NCBI GenBank assembly: GCA_050251555.1
Contig: JBFWMN010000001.1
Span: 1 to 64,000, forward strand
Source of the DNA: UBA2137 sp050251555
Lineage (GTDB): Bacteria > Pseudomonadota > Alphaproteobacteria > Micavibrionales > Micavibrionaceae
Direction of reading: 5' to 3'
DNA length: 64,000 nucleotides
Shown here: in pieces, positions 9,454-18,395 of the stretch
Layout: every line of letters starts with the position of its first letter
Position numbering within the stretch: the stretch's first letter is position 1
Made by a program: the position numbers and the translations under genes
The notes under the pieces: model-generated
The model's input: the letters and a program-made list of their open reading frames with translations, nothing else
Told to the model about the DNA's origin: nothing
Databases searched by the model: none

Positions 9454-9987
9454 ATGCAATCTTCACCAACCTTTACGCTTGTACGCGGATCTTTAACGGG
9501 TGAAACCGATATTGATGCGTGGTTTTTCTTTCTGACACCTGACCTGAAATGGGAAGGCGGGGCCAATAAGGCCGTTCTGAATGAGGCTGGGGAGGAGTTG
9601 GACGAATATGTCTGCGAACATCTCTATCGTCCCAAAGAAGGTGAAGTCTACGAGGTCCCCTCATTCGGTGCGCCTGTCGACAAGCTTTATGTCGGCATTA
9701 TGCCATCATGGAAGGGTGGGTTTATGAATGAGGCGGGCTTTCTTGCGCGTTGTTACACGCATTTGATGGATAAGCTTGCCGCTGATCATGTTGCGACCAT
9801 TGCAATGCCTTCATTAGGCGGGGGGCGCAAAGGCTTCCCGCAAGATCGCGCCGTGCGCGTTGCCTGTCAGGCCATGCTTGAAAAATTCCCGAAATCTTTG
9901 CAGGAAGTGCGGATTGTCTGTCTTGATCAGTCTTCCCATGATGCATGGGAAGAGCGCCTTTCCAAGCTTATGCAGCCTCACCGCTAA
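9454..9987 (+). CDS. Macro-domain protein (predicted ADP-ribose binding)
   Basis: This 177-residue protein fits the macro fold. GGANKAVLNEAGEEL near residues 34-48 resembles the GGGGVNAAIHRAAG element that contacts ADP-ribose. IAMPSLGGGRKGFPQDRAVRVACQAM near 113-138 resembles the phosphate-binding loop followed by the conserved helix, and VRIVCLD is the expected last strand. The usual catalytic Asn of the deacetylase type is not obvious, so it may bind rather than hydrolyse. The 3' end overlaps the convergent adenosine kinase gene by 20 bases. Confidence 0.75.
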   Translation: MQSSPTFTLVRGSLTGETDIDAWFFFLTPDLKWEGGANKAVLNEAGEELDEYVCEHLYRPKEGEVYEVPSFGAPVDKLYVGIMPSWKGGFMNEAGFLARCYTHLMDKLAADHVATIAMPSLGGGRKGFPQDRAVRVACQAMLEKFPKSLQEVRIVCLDQSSHDAWEERLSKLMQPHR

Positions 9988-10966
9988 GAAGATGGGTAAG
10001 TGACCCCATCGGACGCGGTCCGATCTGGGAGATGACGGTTGAAGCACACGCCGAAGCCAGTGCGCCGCATTCCTCATATTCGAAACCTTCCGTGTATCCA
10101 TAAAGGAAGCCGGCTGCATAAGCGTCACCCGCACCTGTCGTGTCAATCAACTCGCGGGGTTTGACGGGCTGGATCGGATAGGTTTTACCGTTCACATAGA
10201 TGATTGAGCCGCTGGCCCCTTGTGTGGCACAGACAATCTCGCATTTGTCGGCAGCTTTTTGACATGCAGATGCGTAATCACCGCCGTAAAGCGCCATGAT
10301 CTCTTCCTCATTCGCAAACAGAATGTCGACATGATTGTTCACCAGATCAAGGAAGTCGTCTTTGTGACGATTGACACAAAACGCGTCTGACAGGGAGAGG
10401 GCCAGCTTGCGGCCCGAAACTTTGACGATTGAAGCCGTTTTATAAAAGGCCTCTTTTGCCAAAGGCGGATCAAACAGATAGCCTTCCAGATAGGTGACTT
10501 GGGCAGATCGCACCAGTTCGTCATCAATATCTTTGGGGGTCAGCTCGACGCATGCGCCGAGATAAGTGTTCATCGTGCGCTCGGCATCGGGCGTGACCAA
10601 AATCAGGCAGCGCGCGGTCGGGGTGTCGGTCGTGCTGATATTTTCGGGGAATGTAATGCCCTGGGCCGTCAAATCGTGGCGGAAGACTTCGCCAAGCTGG
10701 TCATTTCCGACTTTGCCGATATAGGCACCTGTGCCGCCAAGTGCCGCATAGACAGCCATCGTGTTTCCTGCAGAGCCGCCCGACATCTCGGTTGTCTGGC
10801 CCATCAGCGCATAAAGCTCTTCCGCGCGTGCGGCATCAATCAGGCTCATCGCCCCTTTTTCCATGCCTTTCACACGCTGTGAGCCGATAAAGGCATCATC
10901 CGTTTTGGCGAGAACATCGACAATCGCGTTGCCGACAGCCAGAAGACCGTATTTCGTATCATCCAT
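9968..10966 (-). CDS. Adenosine kinase (PfkB family)
   Basis: This 332-residue PfkB carbohydrate kinase is of the adenosine-kinase-like type common in alphaproteobacteria. The N-terminal signature is GGSAGNTMAVYAALGGTGAYIGKVGND near residues 58-84; the C-terminal signature DTTGAGDAYAAGFLYGY near 275 contains the catalytic Asp. The enzyme would phosphorylate adenosine (or a related nucleoside) with ATP, salvaging purines. It stands as a single gene, tail to tail with the macro-domain gene. Confidence 0.85.
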   Translation of the reverse strand: MDDTKYGLLAVGNAIVDVLAKTDDAFIGSQRVKGMEKGAMSLIDAARAEELYALMGQTTEMSGGSAGNTMAVYAALGGTGAYIGKVGNDQLGEVFRHDLTAQGITFPENISTTDTPTARCLILVTPDAERTMNTYLGACVELTPKDIDDELVRSAQVTYLEGYLFDPPLAKEAFYKTASIVKVSGRKLALSLSDAFCVNRHKDDFLDLVNNHVDILFANEEEIMALYGGDYASACQKAADKCEIVCATQGASGSIIYVNGKTYPIQPVKPRELIDTTGAGDAYAAGFLYGYTEGFEYEECGALASACASTVISQIGPRPMGSLTHLLSGEAA

Positions 10967-11074
10967 GAAAAACTTTTTCCTTTTTGAAGTGTTTTCTGGT
11001 TATAACGTCACCAAGGTTTGCACCTCATTTATTTAAAGAGTTTTCGAACAAAACCCAAGCCTTAAGAACAGGAT

Positions 11075-11677
11075 ATGACCGCACAAAAAGCAATTGCCGT
11101 CAAAAATGCTGACCCGCTTCATGAAAAGCAGGCGGTTATTCGTGCCATGCTTTCCTTATGCGCATCAATAGGTTGGCAAGGTTTGACCTTGACCGACATC
11201 GCGGAGGAAGCTGAGATTCCGTTGTCCCGCCTTAGTGTCTATTTCGACGATAAGAACGATATTCTGATTGGCTACGGGCGCATGATTGATAAACGCATGC
11301 TGGAAGAGGCGGGTGAGGGAGACGCAAGCCTGTCCGTGCGCGACCGTCTTTTCGATTTGATGATGGAGCGTTTTGACATTCTGAATGAAGACCGCACAGC
11401 CGTGCTCTCCATTCTGGACGCGATCCGCTATGATCCTAAGCAAGCCCTTTATTCTCTGCCGCATTTAACGCGGTCGGTGACATGGATGCTGGAAGCGGCG
11501 GGTGAAGACACGAATGGTGTAAAAGGCGCTTTAAAAGTCGCAGGCCTTTCAGGTGTTTACACGCATGTGCTGCGGGCGTGGATGAAAGACGAATCCCCTG
11601 ACATGTCGGCAACAATGGCCTCACTCGACAAAGCCTTATCGCGTGTCGAGAGCTTGGCCGGACGCTTTAATTTCTAA
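11075..11677 (+). CDS. TetR-family regulator with COQ9-like C-terminal domain
   Basis: The 200-residue product has a TetR-type N-terminal helix-turn-helix: GLTLTDIAEEAEIPLSRLSVYFDDKNDIL at about residues 31-60. The C-terminal part (VRDRLFDLMMERFDIL, then TWMLEAAGEDTNG, then GLSGVYTHVLRAWMKDESPDMSATMASLDKAL) matches the pattern of alphaproteobacterial TetR proteins related to mitochondrial COQ9. Target genes are unknown. It is convergent with hemA with only 14 bases between the stops, and no terminator is visible there. Confidence 0.8.
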   Translation: MTAQKAIAVKNADPLHEKQAVIRAMLSLCASIGWQGLTLTDIAEEAEIPLSRLSVYFDDKNDILIGYGRMIDKRMLEEAGEGDASLSVRDRLFDLMMERFDILNEDRTAVLSILDAIRYDPKQALYSLPHLTRSVTWMLEAAGEDTNGVKGALKVAGLSGVYTHVLRAWMKDESPDMSATMASLDKALSRVESLAGRFNF

Positions 11678-11691
11678 ATTTTCCAAATTTT

Positions 11692-12927
11692 TTAAGAGGC
11701 CTGCGCGGCACTAAAGCCGTGATTTTCGCTATAGAGTGCCTGCAGGGCGTTCACCATATGGCGGATTTGTTCAGGGCTGTGCGTTGCCGTCGCGGTGAGG
11801 CGCAGACGTTCCGTGCCTTTGGGGACGGTCGGGTAATTGATCGGCTGCACGTATACATCATACTGGTTCAGCAGAATGTTCGAGACGGCTTTACAGCAAT
11901 TGGGTTCACCAATCACCATCGGTACGATATGGCTTTCGCCTTCCATCAAGGGCAAGTGATATTTTCCGAGCTGCTGCTTAAACGAAGCAACATTTTTATG
12001 AAGGCGTGCGCGCTCAATCTCAGAAACTTTGAGGTGCTCGACGCTGGCAATCGCACCCGCCAGAACAACAGGAGGCAGCGACGTTGTGAATATAAAGCTG
12101 GAGGCATAGGAACGTACGGCATCAACCAATGCGGCCTTCCCTGTAATAAAGCCGCCCATGAGGCCATAGGCCTTACCGAATGTGCCTTCAATAATGTCCA
12201 CCTGATCCAAAAGACCGTCACGTTCGGCAATTCCACCGCCGCGCTTACCGTAAAGGCCCACGGCATGGACTTCATCCAGATAGGTCAGGGCGTTGTATTT
12301 CTTTGCCAGTGCGCAGATTTGCTTGATCGGGGCAATATCGCCATCCATCGAGTAAACGCTCTCAAATGCAATGATTTTCGGGCGTTTGATATCGACACTT
12401 TTCAAAAGATCTTCAAGGTGGGTGAGTTCAGAGTGTCTGAAAATGAATTTCTGGGCACGGGAATCACGTATACCGTGAATCATCGAGGCGTGGTTTTTGG
12501 AATCGCTGAAAATCACACATTCGGGCAGTAGTGAGGCTAAAGCCGCCAGCGCGCCCTGATTGGCAACATAACCGGATGAAAAAACGAGGCCTGCCTCTTT
12601 CTTGTGCAGATCAGCGACCGAAGATTCCAGTATGTTGTGCAAGGGGGTCGTGCCGCAGATATTGCGCGTACCACCCGCACCTGAACCATATTTGAAAAGC
12701 GTGTCATCCATGGCTTTGAGGACGGTCTGGTTTTGTCCCATTCCCAGATAGTCATTTGAACACCAGAGTGTGACTTCCTGACGGCGTCCATCCGCATGGT
12801 GGTAGAGAGCAGAAGGGAAACGCCCGCGAATGCGCTCAATTGCGGCAAAGGTGCGGTAGCGGCCTTCTGCGTGCAGGTCGGTGATGCGATCTTGGAAAAA
12901 CTCAGTGTAATTGCCGTTAAAATGCAT
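11692..12927 (-). CDS. hemA: 5-aminolevulinate synthase
   Basis: This 411-residue PLP enzyme condenses glycine with succinyl-CoA to 5-aminolevulinate, the first step of haem synthesis in alphaproteobacteria. Seen motifs are the start ...RYRTFAAIERIRGRFP, LWCSNDYLGMGQ, GAGGTRNICGT, YLDEVHAVGLYG, and EGTFGKAYGLMGG with the PLP-binding Lys near residue 250. Length matches the family. An AGAGG lies upstream of the ATG. It is a single transcription unit here. Confidence 0.96.
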   Translation of the reverse strand: MHFNGNYTEFFQDRITDLHAEGRYRTFAAIERIRGRFPSALYHHADGRRQEVTLWCSNDYLGMGQNQTVLKAMDDTLFKYGSGAGGTRNICGTTPLHNILESSVADLHKKEAGLVFSSGYVANQGALAALASLLPECVIFSDSKNHASMIHGIRDSRAQKFIFRHSELTHLEDLLKSVDIKRPKIIAFESVYSMDGDIAPIKQICALAKKYNALTYLDEVHAVGLYGKRGGGIAERDGLLDQVDIIEGTFGKAYGLMGGFITGKAALVDAVRSYASSFIFTTSLPPVVLAGAIASVEHLKVSEIERARLHKNVASFKQQLGKYHLPLMEGESHIVPMVIGEPNCCKAVSNILLNQYDVYVQPINYPTVPKGTERLRLTATATHSPEQIRHMVNALQALYSENHGFSAAQAS

Positions 12928-13039
12928 GGCTCTAAGCGCCTCTTTATCTCTTTTTTATCAGGTCCCCACCTGTGTATTCGTCTTTAGCATGATGTGATAG
13001 AAGGTGAAAGGAGAAAAGGAAACTGATATACTGGTTTGT

Positions 13040-13060
13040 AGTGTCCGATCATAAGACACT
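13040..13060. repeat. Inverted repeat upstream of ribokinase-like gene
   Basis: The arms AGTGTC and GACACT (6 bp, 9-base centre) form a small dyad about 36 bases before the start of the ribokinase-like gene. It could be an operator or part of a 5' leader hairpin, but nothing else supports it. Confidence 0.3.
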
Positions 13061-13095
13061 CTTTCATAAGCATAAAACGCAGGAAAACACCTTCA

Positions 13096-14040
13096 ATGCT
13101 CATCGTCTTCGGTTATTTAGGTATGGATTTGATCTTACCCGTGGAGGGGTTGCCCAAAACGGATGGCGAGCCTGCCAGAGCGCGTGCATTACGCATGCTG
13201 CCCAGTGGCAAGGGTGGAAATCAGGCATTCGCTGCAGCCCGTTTTGGTGCCAAAGTCGCAATGGTCGGTTGCGTCGGAGATGATGATTTCGGGATCGAAT
13301 TGACGGACAATCTAAAGCGTAACGGCGCGATGGTGACAGGCGTTGCCCGATCCGACCGTCCGACAGGGACAACGCTTGTTGTGCGCGATAAAGCAGGGCA
13401 CACGCAAAAAACCATCTTTGCCGGTGCGAATATCGATACCACACATGAACAAGTGCCCGAAGAAATCTTAAATCCGCAAAATTATCTGCTGTTGCAGATG
13501 GAGCTGGAAGCAGAACAAACACTTGCCCTTCTTGAGCGCGCCAAGGCACGCGGGACGCACACGGTCATGAATTTGGCACCCGCCACATCCATTCCGAAAA
13601 AGGCGCTGGAAAGTCTCGATTTTCTGATTGTGAACAGCAATGAAGCTGCGATTATGGCGGAAAAACTGGGACTGCCCAAGCAGGATAATGCCTTGAAACT
13701 TGCGCAAGCCCTCTCCAAAACGGGTGATCTCACCTGTATTATCACATCATCCCGTGCAGGTTCTTATGCCGTCACGCCTTCGGGCAAGGCATGGCATGTG
13801 CCGGCCTACCTGACCCCAGAGGAAGATATTATCGACATTTCGGGGGCAGGGGACTGTTATTGCGGAACATTCGTTGCGGCACTCCATGAAGGGCATATCC
13901 TGCCTGATGCCATGCGCTATGCCTCGGTTGCGGCCTCATTGTCGATCCGCAAGGAAGGCACACAGTCTTCCTTCCCGTTCATTAACGAGGTCGAAACCTT
14001 CCTGCACGAAGTCGAAGAAGCACATCTTGTGAATGGGTGA
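13096..14040 (+). CDS. Ribokinase-like sugar kinase (PfkB family)
   Basis: This 314-residue protein begins MLIVFGYLGMDLIL, then GEPARARALRMLPSGKGGNQAFAAARFG, the ribokinase-type first signature near residues 26-54. The second signature DISGAGDCYCGTFVAAL near 247 holds the catalytic Asp. Other family marks are FLIVNSNEAAIM and ITSSRAGSYAV. It would phosphorylate ribose or a similar sugar with ATP; the substrate is not certain because no rbs transport genes are near. Confidence 0.82.
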   Translation: MLIVFGYLGMDLILPVEGLPKTDGEPARARALRMLPSGKGGNQAFAAARFGAKVAMVGCVGDDDFGIELTDNLKRNGAMVTGVARSDRPTGTTLVVRDKAGHTQKTIFAGANIDTTHEQVPEEILNPQNYLLLQMELEAEQTLALLERAKARGTHTVMNLAPATSIPKKALESLDFLIVNSNEAAIMAEKLGLPKQDNALKLAQALSKTGDLTCIITSSRAGSYAVTPSGKAWHVPAYLTPEEDIIDISGAGDCYCGTFVAALHEGHILPDAMRYASVAASLSIRKEGTQSSFPFINEVETFLHEVEEAHLVNG

Positions 14041-14129
14041 TGAAAACTCTGTGATTTGGCCTTGCCTCACAGTCCAGAATCCGTATTTATGTTATTTATA
14101 AAAAAATAAATAAGCGTAACAGGGTTCAT

Positions 14130-14939
14130 ATGTTTTGGTCGACAAACTACCGCCAAGAATTCGGACGTATCGCCGGCGTCGATACAGATAATCCCGTTTT
14201 GAAACGATCACAAATTCCGGTCAGGGACATTTTGCGTGTTCTGGATGGGGACGGGTCTGTTGAGGCTCTTATCCCCCAAGGGGCACTCAAAAAAGGCGAT
14301 ATCGCCGCCTGTCGCGCCTATCAGGTTAGCTATATCCCCGAAACCCTCGTCGATAAATTGGGCCCCAGTTTGGCTGAAAACTTCATTCTTGTTGATGAGA
14401 ATACATCCTATTTGTTGTTGTGGGATCTGGCGCAGATTTTCGGACGGGCCACGCATGCTTATGCCGAAAATCTGTGCTTTGATAATAACGACGACGACAA
14501 GAATATTTTCCAATATGCAATTGATCAGCGTTTTAAAATGATCCTGACCGCGGACAGTGATTTTCAGGGCATTTCCCAATATCGCCGCCGCCGCATTCTT
14601 TTGGAAAATGACTCGATTGCAGAGTCGGGCGAACACATGCCTGTTGTCGTGTATTTCATGAAGAATTTGCGCCGTTCGCAGACACGAAGTTTGATTGCGT
14701 ATTATCAGGACGAGATCAAAGATTTCATTGCAGAAAATGACGCGGCCTATCTGGAAATCAATGAAGAGGGCTTGTGGAAATGCGCCCCCGATTCCGCTTT
14801 CGATCAAGAGGCAAAAGATTACGTCGAAACGCCTCCCGTTTTGCTCAAAGCCGCACCTTCACCGGATACGCCGACAAATACGCCGCCGCCGATCCCCCGC
14901 TTTGAAAAATCCGCTTTTCAGGAATTGCGGGCGGCTTAA
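14130..14939 (+). CDS. Possible DUF433–DUF5615 (PIN-like) fusion protein
   Basis: The 269-residue protein seems to join two parts that usually form separate antitoxin and toxin genes. Residues 25-65 (SQIPVRDILRVLDGDGSVEAL, then ALKKGDIAACRAYQ) resemble the DUF433 antitoxin helix-turn-helix. Residues 85-150 (FILVDENTSYLLLW, then NIFQYAIDQRFKMILTADSDF) resemble DUF5615, a small PIN-like nuclease fold with acidic residues at DEN and DSDF. The last 50 residues are Pro/Thr-rich. AGGG precedes the ATG. The assignment rests on motif recognition by eye; its role is unknown. Confidence 0.55.
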   Translation: MFWSTNYRQEFGRIAGVDTDNPVLKRSQIPVRDILRVLDGDGSVEALIPQGALKKGDIAACRAYQVSYIPETLVDKLGPSLAENFILVDENTSYLLLWDLAQIFGRATHAYAENLCFDNNDDDKNIFQYAIDQRFKMILTADSDFQGISQYRRRRILLENDSIAESGEHMPVVVYFMKNLRRSQTRSLIAYYQDEIKDFIAENDAAYLEINEEGLWKCAPDSAFDQEAKDYVETPPVLLKAAPSPDTPTNTPPPIPRFEKSAFQELRAA

Positions 14940-15086
14940 GCTTTAAAGAGCCTGTTGACAAGCCGCTGAATCACGCAGTTTGGACATTGGCAAACACTCT
15001 TTTTATGCCTAGGATATTTATCAACCAAACGACATTTATGATTTGAATAAGGGAAGAAGGGGATTCCCCCTGAAACGGGTTACTCT

Positions 15087-15533
15087 ATGGCACTAGCTGC
15101 AACAGACCGCCGCCAAATCATTATGAATATCGGCATGCCGCCCAGCATCGACGATATCACGACGATTGCGCAAGCTTTGGTCGACTCCCTGCCTGACGAA
15201 CTTCTCGAATGTTTTGATGATCTGGATATCCTTGTTGAAGACCTGCCCGATCAGGTGACGTTGCAGGATCTGGAGATTGACCAGCCTTATGATTTATTGG
15301 GGCTGTATCGTGCGGCATCTGAAATTTCGCCGGGCGTACAAAAAAAGGTCGCAAACGGGCATGACGTGCTGACACTCTACCGTCGACCGATTCTGGATTT
15401 CTGGTGTGAAGAATGCTCGGACTTCAACGATATCTTGCGTCAGGTCATGATTGAGGAGATCGGCGCGCATTTCGATTTTTCCGATGAAGATATCGAAGAA
15501 CTGACCGCTCGCCATCATCAGGGGCAGCTTTAG
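15087..15533 (+). CDS. Zincin-like (DUF1025-type) protein lacking zinc ligands
   Basis: This 148-residue protein matches the small 'metallopeptidase family' (DUF1025) in layout: PPSIDDITTIAQALVDSLP, then LLGLYRA, LTLYRRPILDFW and a C-terminal helix with the metal site followed by DFSDEDIEEL. The family site is normally HEIGHHFG; here the sequence is EEIGAHFD, so both histidines of HExxH are replaced by Glu and Ala. A hydrolase role is therefore unlikely without another metal site. The start is uncertain; Met13 or Met17 are alternatives. It lies 13 bases from convergent pdxH. Confidence 0.7.
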   Translation: MALAATDRRQIIMNIGMPPSIDDITTIAQALVDSLPDELLECFDDLDILVEDLPDQVTLQDLEIDQPYDLLGLYRAASEISPGVQKKVANGHDVLTLYRRPILDFWCEECSDFNDILRQVMIEEIGAHFDFSDEDIEELTARHHQGQL

Positions 15534-15541
15534 CCGCTGCC

Positions 15542-16129
15542 TTAAGGAAACAGACGAGTCTGTTTCCAGCCTTTGCCTTTGCGCTCAAACAAGACGCGAT
15601 CATGTAGGCGGAAGGGCATTTCCTGCCAGAATTCAATTGTATCAGGGATCACGCGAAATCCAGACCAATATTCAGGACGCGGGACCTCTTTACCTTCAAA
15701 TTTCTTTTCTGTTAGCTCAATTGCCGTCAGCAATGTCTGGCGCGAGGGAATGGGGCGTGATTGTTGCGAGGCCCATGCGCCGACTTGCGACCCACGAGGG
15801 CGCGAGGCAAAATACGCATCGGCTTCTTCCTCTGTAACGGTTTCCACACGGCCTGTTACACGCACCTGCTTTTGCAGGGATTTCCAGTAAAAGCACAAGG
15901 CGGCTTCTTTGGTCGCCAGTAATTCGGTGCCTTTCACACTTTCGTAGTTTGTGTAGAACACAAAGCCTTTTGCATTATAGTCTTTCAACAACACCATACG
16001 GGCATTGGGGAAACCCGATCGGTCAACGGTCGCAAGGCACATGGCATTGGGGTTATTCACTTCGGCTTTGTGGGCTTCGGCGAACCATTTGCCAAATAAA
16101 TCGTATGGATTACTGGTTTTGGGGATCAT
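15542..16129 (-). CDS. pdxH: Pyridoxamine 5'-phosphate oxidase
   Basis: At 195 residues this is a normal-length PdxH, the FMN enzyme that oxidises pyridoxamine or pyridoxine phosphate to pyridoxal phosphate. The N-terminus has the substrate/FMN region MCLATVDRSGFPNARMVLLKDYNAKGFVFYTNY. FYWKSLQKQVRVTGRVE follows, and near the end SGFRVIPDTIEFWQ and the family-ending stretch DRVLFER...W. It supplies the cofactor used by HemA and other PLP enzymes in the window. It is a single gene between convergent and divergent neighbours. Confidence 0.95.
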   Translation of the reverse strand: MIPKTSNPYDLFGKWFAEAHKAEVNNPNAMCLATVDRSGFPNARMVLLKDYNAKGFVFYTNYESVKGTELLATKEAALCFYWKSLQKQVRVTGRVETVTEEEADAYFASRPRGSQVGAWASQQSRPIPSRQTLLTAIELTEKKFEGKEVPRPEYWSGFRVIPDTIEFWQEMPFRLHDRVLFERKGKGWKQTRLFP

Positions 16130-16263
16130 GAAAGTGAGACCTCATATTTTTCGTGTGGACCGCGAAGGAAATCAGGATTACATCTGTATCAAGTTTGATC
16201 TGTTTGGCAACAGTTCTTACGGGTATCAACAGATCAAACAAACATAGTAAACGAGGAATGAGA

Positions 16264-16752
16264 ATGAAAAATATTTTTACACTCTGCTTGGCAATGACAA
16301 CTCTGTTGCTTGGCGCATGTGCGCAAGACGGCTCTAGCTGGGGCGCAGGGAACAAGCAAACCATCGGTACCGCTGCAGGTGCGATCGGTGGTGGTCTTTT
16401 AGGTTCACAAGTTGGTGGTGGATCAGGTCAGCTTTGGGCAACAGGTGCGGGCGTTCTGCTTGGTGCTCTGGTCGGTTCCGAAGTCGGTAAGTCTCTGGAT
16501 CGTGCTGATCAAGCCTATGCTCAGCAAGCTCTGAACCAGTCTTACAGCGCCCCGATCGGTGAAACCGTTTCTTGGACAAACCCTGAGTCAGGTAATTACG
16601 GTTCCTATACGCCTGTTAATGAAGGCTATGGTCAGACTTCAGGCCGTTACTGCCGTGAATACAAACAGACCATCTATGTGGACGGTCAGGCCCAGACAGC
16701 TTACGGCACAGCCTGTAAGAATCCTGACGGCACATGGCAGATGTCTAACTAA
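16264..16752 (+). CDS. Glycine-zipper lipoprotein, 17-kDa surface antigen type
   Basis: I place the start at the ATG at 16264, six bases after an AGGA, giving 162 residues; the longer frame from 16153 lacks a ribosome site. The lipobox LLLGAC puts the acylated Cys near residue 17. Residues 33-70 are a glycine-zipper pair (TAAGAIGGGLLGSQVGGGSG and GVLLGALVGSEVG) that likely inserts in the outer membrane. The C-terminus RYCREYKQTIYVDGQAQTAY...ACKNPDGTWQ matches the rickettsial 17-kDa antigen family. A strong terminator follows. Confidence 0.85.
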   Translation: MKNIFTLCLAMTTLLLGACAQDGSSWGAGNKQTIGTAAGAIGGGLLGSQVGGGSGQLWATGAGVLLGALVGSEVGKSLDRADQAYAQQALNQSYSAPIGETVSWTNPESGNYGSYTPVNEGYGQTSGRYCREYKQTIYVDGQAQTAYGTACKNPDGTWQMSN

Positions 16753-16794
16753 AAAAACTGATTTTGCTTGTGGTTTGACCTAACCGGAGCGAAG

Positions 16795-16822
16795 AAAAGG
16801 CGGCTTTTAAGCCGCCTTTTTT
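16795..16822. terminator. Bidirectional Rho-independent terminator
   Basis: The stem GGCGGCTT/AAGCCGCC is flanked by four A residues on one side and six T residues on the other, so it can work on both strands. It sits between the convergent lipoprotein gene and the unknown gene on the minus strand, whose stop it just touches. Confidence 0.85.
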
Positions 16823-18395
16823 AATTGTCCGTATCGTCTTCTTCTGCGTCCGGCAATCCCTGTGTGGCAGGTTGCGTAGCTGTAGCTCCACCGCCCATCA
16901 TGCCTCCACCCGGCATCGAAACTTGTGGCGCGGCTTGCGGGGCCATGCGCGGTGCGGCAGAAGGTCCATGCGGAGAAGGGCCTTTGGGCGCACGAATAAC
17001 GGCAGGCTCCGGATTTTTCGCCATTTCGAGGGCGCGCTTGTAATCAGGGTCCTTCATTGTGTTCTCAATTGATTTCACAAAGAGGGAATCCTCATTCTTG
17101 ATGGTCAGGATATTATGTAGATCATCCATGGTCACCGAATGCCCGTCCTGACGGCGGCTCAGCACGTCCTTACTGATAGACGAAAGAGCCTGATAATTAA
17201 TATCCTTCTGGTTGGCGTTAAACTCCAACTGGGCAACAATGCCGGGCTCACGCTTTTCTGCGAGAGCCTGATCGAAGGCGCGGCCTGCGGCTTGTAAGGC
17301 AGAAGCGCACCAGCCGAAGATTTTCCCTTCGCTCAAGCGGATATTCTGTGCATTTGCCGCCTCGTGGAAGGGGCGGGCGCTCTCTCTGAGTAAGCCTTCA
17401 GCGAGAACCAGTTCAAAAGTTTCATCCATCTTAAGCTGATGTTGTTCGCGTTTCTGATCTTCGCGTAAGAACGCATTGTAACGTCCCTCCAGATCTTCTT
17501 CGCGCATTGGCTTCACATTCAGATATTGCTGGATGAGAAGGGCGTTGGCCTTAACAAGCGGGTCAATCGAGGTGTTGAGGGCCGCCCCCAGAATGGCTTC
17601 GGGCAGTTCGCCATACCATGCCATTTCCTGTGCGGGTTCGCAGAATGTCCACCATTGCGCATAGGAATCCTCTTCAAAGGCTTCCATGATGGCTTGGGCA
17701 ACTTCCATCGGTGTCGCGACAGGGTCGTAATCGGCGGCTTGCCCGTCAACCATCATATCTTTCCAGACTGCCTCGGTGGTTTCTGCTGCGACAGGGTAGG
17801 GGTAATGCCACGGGCGACCCGAGGCTTTCGGTAACATCGTATTAAGGCAACGCTCTGCCGAGATGGCGCGGATCATGCGATGTTGCTTTTGATTGGCAAG
17901 AACGAGAACCGAGAAAATATCAGCCAGCATATTGGCTTTGGCAAGCGAGAGCGGCGAGCGTTTTGGCACAAGCGGTCCGCTTGTAAACTTGCCGCGATAG
18001 CGCGGATCATCCAGAAGATTGGCGGCTTCTATCGCATGGCATCCGAGATGATACATGTCGGCAAGAACCGCCTCTTGTGAGCCATATGAATCAAGATTGA
18101 GGGTCACCAGACCGATCGCATATTGCGTTTCTTTAAGACCAAACAATGTGCGTTTGGTCTCGACTGCAAGGCCATGAAAGGCGGAGGCTTGCGTGCTTTT
18201 GCTTTTACGCAAAATATTAATCGCAAGATGACCTGCAGGGTGGGAATCGAAAAAGGAGCGCTCCAGTTCGACCGCATCATTACGCTGCCCGCGATGGTGC
18301 AGGATGAATTTCAAAGCCAGTTTGGGGTACAGCTTTTCCGTATGGTTGGAAAAGGCCGTTGCCATTTCGTGGAGGGTTTCTGTCTGGAAGCTCAT
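16821..18395 (-). CDS. Large hypothetical protein with Pro/Gly/Met-rich tail
   Basis: I choose the ATG at 18395, which has AGGA just upstream, giving 524 residues (MSFQTETLHEMATAFSNHTE). No signal peptide or membrane segment is seen. The body up to about residue 450 looks mainly helical, with charged stretches such as MREEDLEGRYNAFLREDQKR. The last 70 residues are low complexity (PKGPSPHGPSAAPRMAPQAA, a run of Gly and Met, then an acidic DAEEDDTDN end), resembling disordered tails. I do not recognise the family. It is transcribed away from fabI. Confidence 0.7.
   Translation of the reverse strand: MSFQTETLHEMATAFSNHTEKLYPKLALKFILHHRGQRNDAVELERSFFDSHPAGHLAINILRKSKSTQASAFHGLAVETKRTLFGLKETQYAIGLVTLNLDSYGSQEAVLADMYHLGCHAIEAANLLDDPRYRGKFTSGPLVPKRSPLSLAKANMLADIFSVLVLANQKQHRMIRAISAERCLNTMLPKASGRPWHYPYPVAAETTEAVWKDMMVDGQAADYDPVATPMEVAQAIMEAFEEDSYAQWWTFCEPAQEMAWYGELPEAILGAALNTSIDPLVKANALLIQQYLNVKPMREEDLEGRYNAFLREDQKREQHQLKMDETFELVLAEGLLRESARPFHEAANAQNIRLSEGKIFGWCASALQAAGRAFDQALAEKREPGIVAQLEFNANQKDINYQALSSISKDVLSRRQDGHSVTMDDLHNILTIKNEDSLFVKSIENTMKDPDYKRALEMAKNPEPAVIRAPKGPSPHGPSAAPRMAPQAAPQVSMPGGGMMGGGATATQPATQGLPDAEEDDTDN

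Noticed and set aside
11719..12531. 270-codon frame antisense to hemA
   Set aside because: It shadows a well-conserved enzyme and its translation has no family features.
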